Positions 7,162 through 14,304 of a DNA stretch of 21,842 nucleotides are shown here, one piece after another; position 1 is the first letter of the stretch; every line of letters begins with the position of its first letter. The position numbers were made by a program, and so were the translations under genes. The DNA lies in NCBI GenBank assembly GCA_964384805.1, contig CAYLLO010000021.1:1-21842 (forward strand). The letters run 5' to 3'. Source of the stretch: HGM10611 sp964384805. GTDB lineage: Bacteria > Bacillota_I > Bacilli_A > ML615J-28 > CAG-313. Below the pieces are notes generated by a model. It searched no databases. It was not told where the DNA came from and worked only from the letters and a program-made list of their open reading frames with translations.

Positions 7162-8952
7162 TTATTTAATTTTTTCAAAATCTGCAATTCCATGTTTACA
7201 TAATGGGCAAATATAATCATCAGGTAATTTATCACCTTCGTAAACAAACCCACATACTTTACAAACATAACCTTTTTTACCCTCAATGTCTGGTTTGGGT
7301 TTAACATTATTTTGATAGTATGTATAAGTCATTGTTTCTAAATTATTAATTACACGAGCTTCATTTATTGAACAAATAAACATTCCGTGAGTATCTAAAT
7401 CAACATATTGTTCAACTTTTAATGACATAAATGAATTAATATATCTTGGCAAGAAAACCAACCCATTATCTGAACGCAATACTTCCTCATTCACAAATTT
7501 ATCTTTATTTCTCCCACTACAAAATCCAAATTTTTCAAAGACGGAGAATGGTGCATCTGATGATAAACAATTAACATTCATTCTTCCTGTCTGATTAATT
7601 ATATGATGAGAATAGTTTTGTTTATTAATTGTCACTGCAATTCTATCTGGTGAGTTAGTTACTTGTGTAACTGTATTAACAATTAACCCATTATCTTTTT
7701 TACCATCATTACTAGTGACAACATATAACCCATATCCAATGTTAAATAATGCCGTTAAATCATTTTTATTAGCTGTTGCATCTTGATGAGCCAAATATTC
7801 TTGACAAAGTTCATTGGCTAGAGCATCTAATTCTTTAATACTTTCATCATTTAAACTAGACATAATTTTAACCGTATTTTCAGTATAGTTTAAATTTTTC
7901 GATTTTTCAAACATACCTTTCATAACCTTAGTGGCCATAGGTGCCCAACTACCATTTTCAATAAAAGCAATAGTACGATTACTAAAATTACGTTCTGTTA
8001 AGTGGTTGATAAATTCTCTCATAAAGGGAAAAATTTCAGCATTATAAGTTGTTGTTGCCAAAACAATTTTTCCGTATCTAAAAGCATCTTCAACGGCCTC
8101 TGCCATATCACATCTTGCAAGATCATTAACGACTACTTTAGGGCACCCTTTTTCTTTTAATTTTTCAGCAAGGGTCATTACTGCTTTTTTAGTATTTCCA
8201 TAAACTGATGTATAAGCAATAACAATTCCTTCTGTTTCTACCATATACCTTGACCATATATCATATAATCCAATATAATAGTCTAAATTTTCAGTTAATA
8301 CTGGACCATGTAATGGACAAATAGTTTGAAAATCAAGCGTAGCAGCCTTCTTAAGTAAAGCTTGAACTTGAACCCCATATTTCCCAACAATTCCAATATA
8401 ATAGCGTCTTGCCTCACATGCCCAATCTTCTTCAACATCCAAAGCCCCAAACTTACCAAAACCATCAGCTGAAAATAACACTTTATCATAGCTATCATAA
8501 GTTACAATTACTTCAGGCCAATGTACCATCGGAGCAGTAATAAACGTTAAAGTGTGCTTTCCAAGTTTTAAAGTATTTCCTTCATTTACTATGATTTGGT
8601 TATCTAAAAAATCAGTTCCAAAAAAATTTTTCATCATTACAAAAGCTTTTGATGATGCAACAATCTTTGTATCAGGATAAACTTTCATAAAGTTCAAGAT
8701 GTTTGCGGAATGATCAGGCTCCATATGTTGAATTATTAGATAATTAGGTAATTTACTTTCTAAAACATTTTGAATGTTATCTAACCATTCATGAGTAAAC
8801 CGGGCATCAACCGTATCCATAATAGCAATCTTTTCATCTAAAATAACATAAGAGTTGTACGACATACCGTGTTCAACAACATATTGACCTTCAAATAAAT
8901 CAATATCATGATCGTTTACGCCAATGTATTTAATATCATTAGAAATATCCAT
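7162..8952 (-). CDS. Multidomain flavodiiron protein with flavin-reductase and rubredoxin domains
   Basis: A 596-residue cytosolic enzyme that reduces O2 to water (or NO to N2O). The order is: metallo-beta-lactamase-like diiron domain (1-245), flavodoxin domain (about 246-395; YTSVYGNT phosphate loop), flavin-reductase-like FMN domain (about 401-545) and C-terminal rubredoxin (about 560-596; Cys564, Cys567, Cys582, Cys585). Diiron ligands are present: HxExDH at His76-Glu78-Asp80-His81, then His144, Asp163 and His215. With flavin reductase and rubredoxin fused on, it may take electrons from NAD(P)H on its own, which is inference. It is the first gene of the operon with rubredoxin and desulfoferrodoxin. 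AAGGAG lies nine bases before the ATG. Confidence 0.95.
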   Translation of the reverse strand: MDISNDIKYIGVNDHDIDLFEGQYVVEHGMSYNSYVILDEKIAIMDTVDARFTHEWLDNIQNVLESKLPNYLIIQHMEPDHSANILNFMKVYPDTKIVASSKAFVMMKNFFGTDFLDNQIIVNEGNTLKLGKHTLTFITAPMVHWPEVIVTYDSYDKVLFSADGFGKFGALDVEEDWACEARRYYIGIVGKYGVQVQALLKKAATLDFQTICPLHGPVLTENLDYYIGLYDIWSRYMVETEGIVIAYTSVYGNTKKAVMTLAEKLKEKGCPKVVVNDLARCDMAEAVEDAFRYGKIVLATTTYNAEIFPFMREFINHLTERNFSNRTIAFIENGSWAPMATKVMKGMFEKSKNLNYTENTVKIMSSLNDESIKELDALANELCQEYLAHQDATANKNDLTALFNIGYGLYVVTSNDGKKDNGLIVNTVTQVTNSPDRIAVTINKQNYSHHIINQTGRMNVNCLSSDAPFSVFEKFGFCSGRNKDKFVNEEVLRSDNGLVFLPRYINSFMSLKVEQYVDLDTHGMFICSINEARVINNLETMTYTYYQNNVKPKPDIEGKKGYVCKVCGFVYEGDKLPDDYICPLCKHGIADFEKIK

Positions 8953-8985
8953 AACTATTTTCTCCTTCCTTTGTATTCTTTCTTT

Positions 8986-8994
8986 ATTATATCA
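8986..8994 (-). promoter_or_regulatory. Extended -10 promoter of the oxygen-defence operon
   Basis: Minus strand TGATATAAT (TATAAT at 8991-8986) without a clear -35 box, about 35 nt before the flavodiiron start. No obvious operator palindrome is seen beside it. Confidence 0.6.
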
Positions 8995-9094
8995 TAAAGC
9001 ATTTGTAAATAAAAGCAGATTAATTAAAAAATAAATCGTTTATTTTATTATAAAACAAACTATTTACTTTAATTCATTTCTTATTAATTTTTAT

Positions 9095-9124
9095 CCAAAA
9101 AACTACCATATATTATGGTAGTTT
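9095..9124 (-). terminator. Terminator of pgk-tpiA
   Basis: Minus strand AAACTACCAT pairs with ATGGTAGTTT (10 bp, 9124-9115 with 9109-9100), with a 5-nt loop and T-run tail, just after the tpiA stop. Confidence 0.85.
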
Positions 9125-9141
9125 AGTTTCTAATTATAGTG

Positions 9142-9900
9142 TTACTTATTTAAAGCGGCGTGTGTAAATGTTACGAAGTCTTCCGCAATTAAACTTGCTC
9201 CCCCAATTAATGCTCCATCAATATGAGGTTGAGCCATTAATTCATCAATATTGTTAAGCTTAACACTTCCACCATATTGAATTCTCACTTCTTCCGCAAC
9301 TTCTTCACCGTATAATTCAGATACTAATGAACGGATATAACCACAAGTTTCATTAGCAACTTCTGCAGTAGCAGTTTTACCGGTTCCAATTGCCCAAATA
9401 GGTTCGTAAGCAATAACTAAAGTTTTAACTTGTTCAGCAGTTAGCCCTTCTAAATCTTTAACGATTTGTTCTTTAATAACTGCTTCTGTTAATCCTCCTT
9501 CACGATGCTCTAACATTTCTCCAACACATAAAATAGGAGTTAATCCATGTTTATACGCAGCGTGTAATTTTTTGTTACAAGTAACATCTGTTTCATTAAA
9601 CATTGCTCTTCTTTCACTATGTCCGATGATTACATATGTAACCCCTGTAGTAGTTAACATATTAGGAGCAATTTCTCCTGTGAAAGCTCCACTTTCTTCA
9701 AAATGCATGTTTTGAGCTCCAATTCTTAAGTTTTCCCCTTGACGTTTAACTAAACATCTTAATAAAATAAATGGTGCACAAATAACTGAATCTACTTTAT
9801 CAGTTGAAGGAACTTTATCGGCAACTGCATAAATAAAGTTTAAAGCCTCATCACGAGTTTTGAACATTTTCCAGTTTCCAGCAATTATTGGTTTTCTCAT
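9142..9900 (-). CDS. tpiA: Triosephosphate isomerase
   Basis: A 252-residue glycolytic enzyme interconverting dihydroxyacetone phosphate and glyceraldehyde 3-phosphate. Catalytic residues are Lys11 (AGNWKM), His94 (IGHSERR) and Glu166 (AYEPIWAIGTGKTA); loop 6 is intact, and the C-terminal phosphate-binding YGGSVK and GGAS motifs are present. Length is normal for the family. It is separated by 19 bases from pgk upstream and shares its promoter. GAGGAGAATAAC precedes the ATG. Confidence 0.98.
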   Translation of the reverse strand: MRKPIIAGNWKMFKTRDEALNFIYAVADKVPSTDKVDSVICAPFILLRCLVKRQGENLRIGAQNMHFEESGAFTGEIAPNMLTTTGVTYVIIGHSERRAMFNETDVTCNKKLHAAYKHGLTPILCVGEMLEHREGGLTEAVIKEQIVKDLEGLTAEQVKTLVIAYEPIWAIGTGKTATAEVANETCGYIRSLVSELYGEEVAEEVRIQYGGSVKLNNIDELMAQPHIDGALIGGASLIAEDFVTFTHAALNK

Positions 9901-9919
9901 GTTATTCTCCTCTTGTTAA

Positions 9920-11149
9920 TTATTTATCAGATAAGCAAGCAACCCCTGGTAGAGTCTTACCTTCTAAGTATTCTAAGCTAGCTCCACCACCAGTTGAAAT
10001 GTGACTGAATTTAGCTTCGTATCCCATTGAGATAGCTGCTGCTGCTGAATCTCCACCACCGATAATAGTTGTAGCTCCTTCTAAATTAGCTAATGTTTCA
10101 CAAATCGCTTTAGTACCAACTGCGAATTTTTCAACTTCAAATACTCCAGCAGGTCCGTTCCATACAACAGTCTTAGCCCCTGCTAATTCTTTTTTGAATA
10201 GTTCAATTGTAGCTGGTCCACAATCAAGTCCTTGAGCACCATCTTCAATAGCATCAACTGAAACAACTTTAGTTGTAGCCTTAGCAATAGTTCCGAAGAA
10301 ATCTGTTGCACAATCTTCATCAGATACTTCAACACTTACAACATCAACTGGTAATATGATTTTGCCATTGGCTTTTTCTAATAATCCTTTAGCATAATCA
10401 ACGAAATCTGGTTCACATTTAGATTTACCAACATTTAATCCTTGAGCTTTGAAGAATGTATACGCCATTGCTCCACAAATCATAACTTTATCCGCTTTAT
10501 CAAGTAAGTTTTCGATAACTGAAATTTTGTCACTTACTTTGGCTCCACCAAGAATAGCAACAAATGGACGAACTGGTTCATCTACTGCTCCACCGATAAA
10601 TTTGATTTCTTTTTCTAATAAGAACCCTGCTGCTGAATCATTAGGAAAATGAGCAGCAATACCTTGATTAGAAGCATGTGCACGATGAGCTGTACCAAAT
10701 GCATCGTTTACAAATACATCTCCTAAACTTGCCCAATAAGCACCTAGTTCTGGATCATTTTTAGATTCTTTTTTACCATCTAAATCTTCATAACGTGTAT
10801 TTTGGAACATTACGATTTCGCCTTCTTTCATTTCATTGATGGCTTCTTCTAATTCTGCTCCACGAGTAGCGTTAACAAACTTAACATTAGCATTGACCAT
10901 AGTTGCAAGTTTTAAAGCGACTGGCGCAATATTGTTTTTTGCTAAATCCTTTTCTTCTTTAACACGTCCTAAGTGTGAAAATAAAATTACTTTTGCTCCT
11001 TGTTCTAAAGCATAATTAATTGTTGGTAATGCTTGAACAATACGATTATCATCAGTAATAACCCCATCTTTCATAGGAACATTAAAGTCTACTCTCATTA
11101 AGACTTTTTTACCTTTTAATTCTAAATCTTTAATACTTTTTTTAGCCAT
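9920..11149 (-). CDS. pgk: Phosphoglycerate kinase
   Basis: A 409-residue enzyme making ATP and 3-phosphoglycerate from 1,3-bisphosphoglycerate in lower glycolysis. Visible signatures are RVDFNVP near residue 20, the substrate-site HLGR, the hinge GGAKVSDK, WNGPAGVFE and the nucleotide-loop GGGDSAAA. It is slightly longer than the common length of about 395. First gene of a two-gene pgk-tpiA unit; gapA, often upstream in Firmicutes, is not adjacent. AAAGGTGAAAGAG precedes the ATG. Confidence 0.98.
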   Translation of the reverse strand: MAKKSIKDLELKGKKVLMRVDFNVPMKDGVITDDNRIVQALPTINYALEQGAKVILFSHLGRVKEEKDLAKNNIAPVALKLATMVNANVKFVNATRGAELEEAINEMKEGEIVMFQNTRYEDLDGKKESKNDPELGAYWASLGDVFVNDAFGTAHRAHASNQGIAAHFPNDSAAGFLLEKEIKFIGGAVDEPVRPFVAILGGAKVSDKISVIENLLDKADKVMICGAMAYTFFKAQGLNVGKSKCEPDFVDYAKGLLEKANGKIILPVDVVSVEVSDEDCATDFFGTIAKATTKVVSVDAIEDGAQGLDCGPATIELFKKELAGAKTVVWNGPAGVFEVEKFAVGTKAICETLANLEGATTIIGGGDSAAAAISMGYEAKFSHISTGGGASLEYLEGKTLPGVACLSDK

Positions 11150-11192
11150 TACTCTTTCACCTTTCTTTTTAATGGATTTTATTTACTTATAT

Positions 11193-11221
11193 ATTTTACA
11201 CCTTTTACCTTCTTTTTGCAA
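11193..11221 (-). promoter_or_regulatory. Sigma-A promoter of pgk-tpiA
   Basis: Minus strand TTGCAA (11221-11216), 17-nt spacer, TAAAAT (11198-11193), about 45 bases before the pgk start codon. Confidence 0.7.
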
Positions 11222-11242
11222 GACTATTGAAAGTGTATTTTT

Positions 11243-11659
11243 TTATTCAATCAAATTATAAATATTTAAACTTCTTTGATAGTATCTATTAATACTTTCA
11301 AAATCTTTGTCAATAAATAGTTTTTCTTTATTCTTAAACACCACAATTGTTTTATTTTCAGTATCTCTTACGATTTCTAAAATATTTAAGGGATTGATAT
11401 ATATATTATTAATATCTTTTTTAGGATTCGTAGGAAAAAACATTAGGTGTTTATTAATATATATTGGCACTAATTTTTTTAATTGATATTTTTTTCTAAT
11501 TGCTTCCATTCTCCCTTTATATGTCGTCAATTCTTCCAAACACCATTTATCAAATAGTTTATCTAATCTTAAATCGATATGAATTTTTTCTTTGCTTGTA
11601 TGTATTATTATTTCTCTATTCCCCTGTTTAATATACAATATCTCTTGATTATTTACCAT
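11243..11659 (-). CDS. ComK-family (competence transcription factor-like) protein
   Basis: A 138-residue protein whose central block matches the ComK pattern: TYKGRMEA (46-53), KLVPIYI (62-68), MFFPT (73-77), a hydrophobic block around INPLNIL and a VVFKNKEKL stretch, then a Phe/Ser-Tyr-Gln-Arg tail. ComK switches on DNA-uptake genes in Bacillus and has homologues in many low-GC Gram-positives. This copy is shorter than the 192-residue Bacillus protein at both ends, which is common outside Bacillus. The ATG follows the upstream terminator by only a few bases, has no Shine-Dalgarno site, and cannot be extended because an in-frame stop precedes it. A TTG at codon 8 is an alternative start, also with a weak site. 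Family call moderately sure; a competence role is inference. Confidence 0.65.
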   Translation of the reverse strand: MVNNQEILYIKQGNREIIIHTSKEKIHIDLRLDKLFDKWCLEELTTYKGRMEAIRKKYQLKKLVPIYINKHLMFFPTNPKKDINNIYINPLNILEIVRDTENKTIVVFKNKEKLFIDKDFESINRYYQRSLNIYNLIE

Positions 11660-11663
11660 TTCT

Positions 11664-11692
11664 TAAAAAAAGACCATCCATGGATGGCCTTT
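11664..11692 (-). terminator. Terminator between the ABC ATPase and the comK-like gene
   Basis: Minus strand AAAGGCCATC pairs with GATGGTCTTT around a CATG centre, followed by T-run. It ends five bases before the comK-like start codon, so it could also act as an attenuator for that gene. Confidence 0.8.
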
Positions 11693-11705
11693 AATATTAT
11701 TTTAA

Positions 11706-12899
11706 TTATTCAGCCTTTGATTCTTCAGTTGCTTCAACTTCAACTTCTGCAGTTCTTCTCTTAGGAGCTTTTTTGATTCTTAATTCAGTTTCAGGGTCAA
11801 AGAAATGACATTTATTCATATCTAAAGCCATTGTAAACATATCATTAGTATGAACATCTACACGTGCTTTTACTTTCGCAATAACCATTTGGCCTGCTGC
11901 TTCATTACTAGGGAATTTAACTGTAATTTGTGATTCAGCACCTAATAATTCAGATACTTCAACTTTAGCTTCAACTTTAGTTTGAGGGTGTTTTTCAATA
12001 TACTCAGGTTCATCATGACAATCTTCTGGACGAATACCTAAGATAATAGTTTCATCAAGGTATCCTTCAGATTTTAAGATTTCCATTTGTTTTTCAGGGA
12101 CTTGTAAACGGAATACTCCATTTTTGTTATTACCACATTCAAAGTATCCATCTTCTCCAACTTTACCTTCAATAAAATTCATTGGTGGAGTACCGATGAA
12201 TCCTCCTACGAACATATTGTTAGGATTATCATAAATTTCTTTTGGTGCTCCAATTTGTTGTACCCAACCATCTTTCATAACAACAATACGATTAGCCATA
12301 GTCATCGCTTCAATTTGGTCATGGGTAACATAAATAGTAGTAGTACCTAAAGATTCATGTAATCTAATTAATTCAGATCTCATTTGAACACGTAATTTAG
12401 CATCTAGATTAGATAAAGGTTCGTCCATTAAGAATACTTTAGCATCACGAACAATCGCACGGCCTAACGCAACACGTTGTCTTTGTCCTCCTGATAAAGC
12501 CTTAGGTTTACGATCTAAATAAGGTTTTAAACCTAAAACTTCAGCAGCATTACGAACACGGCGATCAATTTCGTCACGTGAGAATTTACGTAATTTTAAT
12601 CCAAATGCCATGTTATCATAAACTGTCATATGTGGATATAACGCATATGTTTGGAATACCATCGCAATATTACGATCTTTTGGAGCTACGTCATTCATAA
12701 CTTCATCATCAATTAATAATTGTCCACTTGTAATTTCTTCAAGTCCAGCAACCATCCGTAATGTAGTAGATTTACCACATCCTGAAGGTCCTACGAAAAC
12801 AATAAATTCACGGTCTTTAATTTTTAAATTAAAATCAAACACAGCTTGTACATTATTGTCATAAATTTTATTTATATTTTTTAATTCAACTGTTGCCAT
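11706..12899 (-). CDS. Sugar ABC transporter ATPase, MsmX/UgpC type
   Basis: A 397-residue ATPase of the carbohydrate-uptake (CUT1) class. Walker A GPSGCGKST (37-45), Q-loop Gln83, signature LSGGQRQR (from 135), Walker B VFLMDEP (155-161) and H-loop His193 (VTHDQ) are all present. The C-terminal third (about 240-375) is the regulatory OB/TOBE region of this family. No permease or binding-protein gene is adjacent; lone ATPases of this type (MsmX in Bacillus) serve several sugar transporters, and that is the likely job here. A longer frame starts nine codons upstream, but AGGAGG lies inside it, six bases before the ATG chosen. Own promoter and terminator. Confidence 0.92.
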   Translation of the reverse strand: MATVELKNINKIYDNNVQAVFDFNLKIKDREFIVFVGPSGCGKSTTLRMVAGLEEITSGQLLIDDEVMNDVAPKDRNIAMVFQTYALYPHMTVYDNMAFGLKLRKFSRDEIDRRVRNAAEVLGLKPYLDRKPKALSGGQRQRVALGRAIVRDAKVFLMDEPLSNLDAKLRVQMRSELIRLHESLGTTTIYVTHDQIEAMTMANRIVVMKDGWVQQIGAPKEIYDNPNNMFVGGFIGTPPMNFIEGKVGEDGYFECGNNKNGVFRLQVPEKQMEILKSEGYLDETIILGIRPEDCHDEPEYIEKHPQTKVEAKVEVSELLGAESQITVKFPSNEAAGQMVIAKVKARVDVHTNDMFTMALDMNKCHFFDPETELRIKKAPKRRTAEVEVEATEESKAE

Positions 12900-12930
12900 A
12901 ATGTTCCTCCTTGGCTTTTTATACATTTAT

Positions 12931-12939
12931 ATTATATCA
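12931..12939 (-). promoter_or_regulatory. Extended -10 promoter of the ABC ATPase gene
   Basis: Minus strand TGATATAAT (TATAAT at 12936-12931) with only a weak -35 (TTTTAT at 17 nt), about 30 bases before the start codon. No catabolite-control (cre) palindrome is seen beside it. Confidence 0.6.
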
Positions 12940-12950
12940 AGTTTTTTAAA

Positions 12951-12980
12951 AAAATAAAAGAGGCAAATTGCCTCTATTTT
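12951..12980 (-). terminator. Terminator after the PucR-like gene
   Basis: AGAGGCAA pairs with TTGCCTCT (12959-12966 with 12968-12975). T-rich tails lie on both sides, so it could work in both directions. It ends the PucR-like transcript just before the next promoter. Confidence 0.75.
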
Positions 12981-13003
12981 TTTATTTTTTTTAAGCATTT
13001 TGC

Positions 13004-13840
13004 TTAACGTCGATAATTCATCAATAATAATATTGCCGATGCGTGTTTAAATTTTTGAATATTTAATCCCATTTGACGTGATATCATATCCAACTTGCCA
13101 TTTAACGTATTACGATGCATATATATGGCATTAGCCGTTTTAGAAATATTTAGATTATTTTCAAAAAAAGCATTGATAAGCTCTAATGTTGCTTCATTTT
13201 CAAAAATATCTTTTTTGAAATTTTCTTTCATAAAGCCCGCAACATCTTCATAATCCTTCATAGATGCCTCATATAACAAGTTGCAAGCATCTGAAAATTC
13301 CTTTTCATATGTCTTTTTAGTATTTAAGAAGGCCTTAATATATTTTAATAAATCGTCTCCTTTAGCCTCAGGTACTAAATTAAAACCTTGATGAACATAA
13401 ATAACTAGCCCAAAATCAAAACTAATTGTTCTAAATAACTCTTCAATATTTATTTCACTTTTATTTTGATAAAAAACCAACTCATAATCATGGTATTTAA
13501 CAATTTCTACTTGATTAAAAATATCTTTTAATAAACCATTAATAAGTTCATGTTCAGCTTTCGTTTTGTAGAGCATAAAATGATACTTTTTATTTAAAAA
13601 CGGGTAACTTCCTTTATCAAAAAGATATTTATAAATCTTTTCTTCCATTTCACTATTATAATGATATGTTTTTTCGATATACATTCCTTTAATAAGTTCA
13701 TATTCATTAGATGTAATCGTCTTTTCAATTCCAAATACCATATTTTTTTCATTGTAAAAATAATAGTATTTATCATTATCAAAGTTGTTAGGTTGTTCAA
13801 CAATAATGTTTTTGTACAATTTTAATAAACGTTCGTACAC
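13004..13840 (-). CDS. PucR/CdaR-type transcriptional regulator
   Basis: A 278-residue protein. The C-terminal 60 residues carry the PucR-type helix-turn-helix: an INAFFENNLNISKTANAIY segment followed by MHRNTLNGKLDMI, then a GLNIQKFKHASAILLL tail, close to the usual pattern with HRNTL. The N-terminal 200 residues, presumably the sensing part, match nothing I recognise. It starts with GTG, seven bases after GAGGTG. It is divergent from the rhodanese gene with about 100 bases between them, so it may control that neighbour, itself or distant genes. The effector is unknown. Confidence 0.75.
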   Translation of the reverse strand: MYERLLKLYKNIIVEQPNNFDNDKYYYFYNEKNMVFGIEKTITSNEYELIKGMYIEKTYHYNSEMEEKIYKYLFDKGSYPFLNKKYHFMLYKTKAEHELINGLLKDIFNQVEIVKYHDYELVFYQNKSEINIEELFRTISFDFGLVIYVHQGFNLVPEAKGDDLLKYIKAFLNTKKTYEKEFSDACNLLYEASMKDYEDVAGFMKENFKKDIFENEATLELINAFFENNLNISKTANAIYMHRNTLNGKLDMISRQMGLNIQKFKHASAILLLMNYRR

Positions 13841-13860
13841 TAAAATTCACCTCGTATATC

Positions 13861-13889
13861 ATTATAACATTTTTAAGTTAAAAAGACAA
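13861..13889 (-). promoter_or_regulatory. Sigma-A promoter of the PucR-like gene
   Basis: Minus strand TTGTCT (13889-13884), 17-nt spacer, TATAAT (13866-13861), about 20 bases before the GTG start. Confidence 0.7.
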
Positions 13890-13944
13890 ATTTTTACTTT
13901 TATTTTAATTTCAATAATATACAATACTTAATGTGAGGTGACTT

Positions 13945-14268
13945 ATGAACGAGATTTCTACAATTGATTTTTTTAAAATTTACCAAACCACATCTAACTG
14001 GCGGCTAATCGACGTCCGTGATCCTAATGAATATGACGCATCACATATTGCAGGAGCAATAAACATCCCTTTATCTTTGCTATTAGATAAACATTTTTTA
14101 TTTATTAATCAAAACAAACACTATTATATTATTTGTAAAAATGGCTCTAGAAGTTATACTGCCTCTTCTTTTTTGGCAGGTTTAGGATATAATGTAACTA
14201 ATATTGTCGGAGGAATGACTCGGTGGCCAGGAGCGGTCAAAAAAACAATGAAAAATAATTATTATTAA
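13945..14268 (+). CDS. Single-domain rhodanese-like protein
   Basis: A 107-residue sulfurtransferase-type protein that would carry sulfane sulfur on Cys64 in the active loop CKNGSR. The LIDVRDPNEY motif (21-30), HIAGAINIP and the closing VGGMTRWPG are standard for stand-alone rhodanese domains (PspE/GlpE size). No signal peptide, so cytosolic. GAGGTGACTT precedes the ATG. Convergent with spoIIE, with a shared terminator whose stem starts at the last base of this stop codon. Substrate unknown; a sulfur-donor or persulfide role is inference. Confidence 0.9.
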   Translation: MNEISTIDFFKIYQTTSNWRLIDVRDPNEYDASHIAGAINIPLSLLLDKHFLFINQNKHYYIICKNGSRSYTASSFLAGLGYNVTNIVGGMTRWPGAVKKTMKNNYY

Positions 14269-14304
14269 AAAAAGTTAAAGGAGAATGTCTCTTTTAACTT
14301 TTTT
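14268..14304. terminator. Bidirectional terminator between rhodanese and spoIIE
   Basis: A 17-bp stem pairs 14268-14284 with 14288-14304, with an ATG loop. Runs of A at one end and T at the other give a T tail in both directions. It touches both stop codons, so the converging genes share one compact terminator. Confidence 0.9.

Noticed and set aside
12991..13007. Hairpin TTAAGCA/TGCTTAA as the PucR-like terminator
   Set aside because: On the minus strand it is followed by A, not T; the GAGGCAA hairpin further on is the better terminator.
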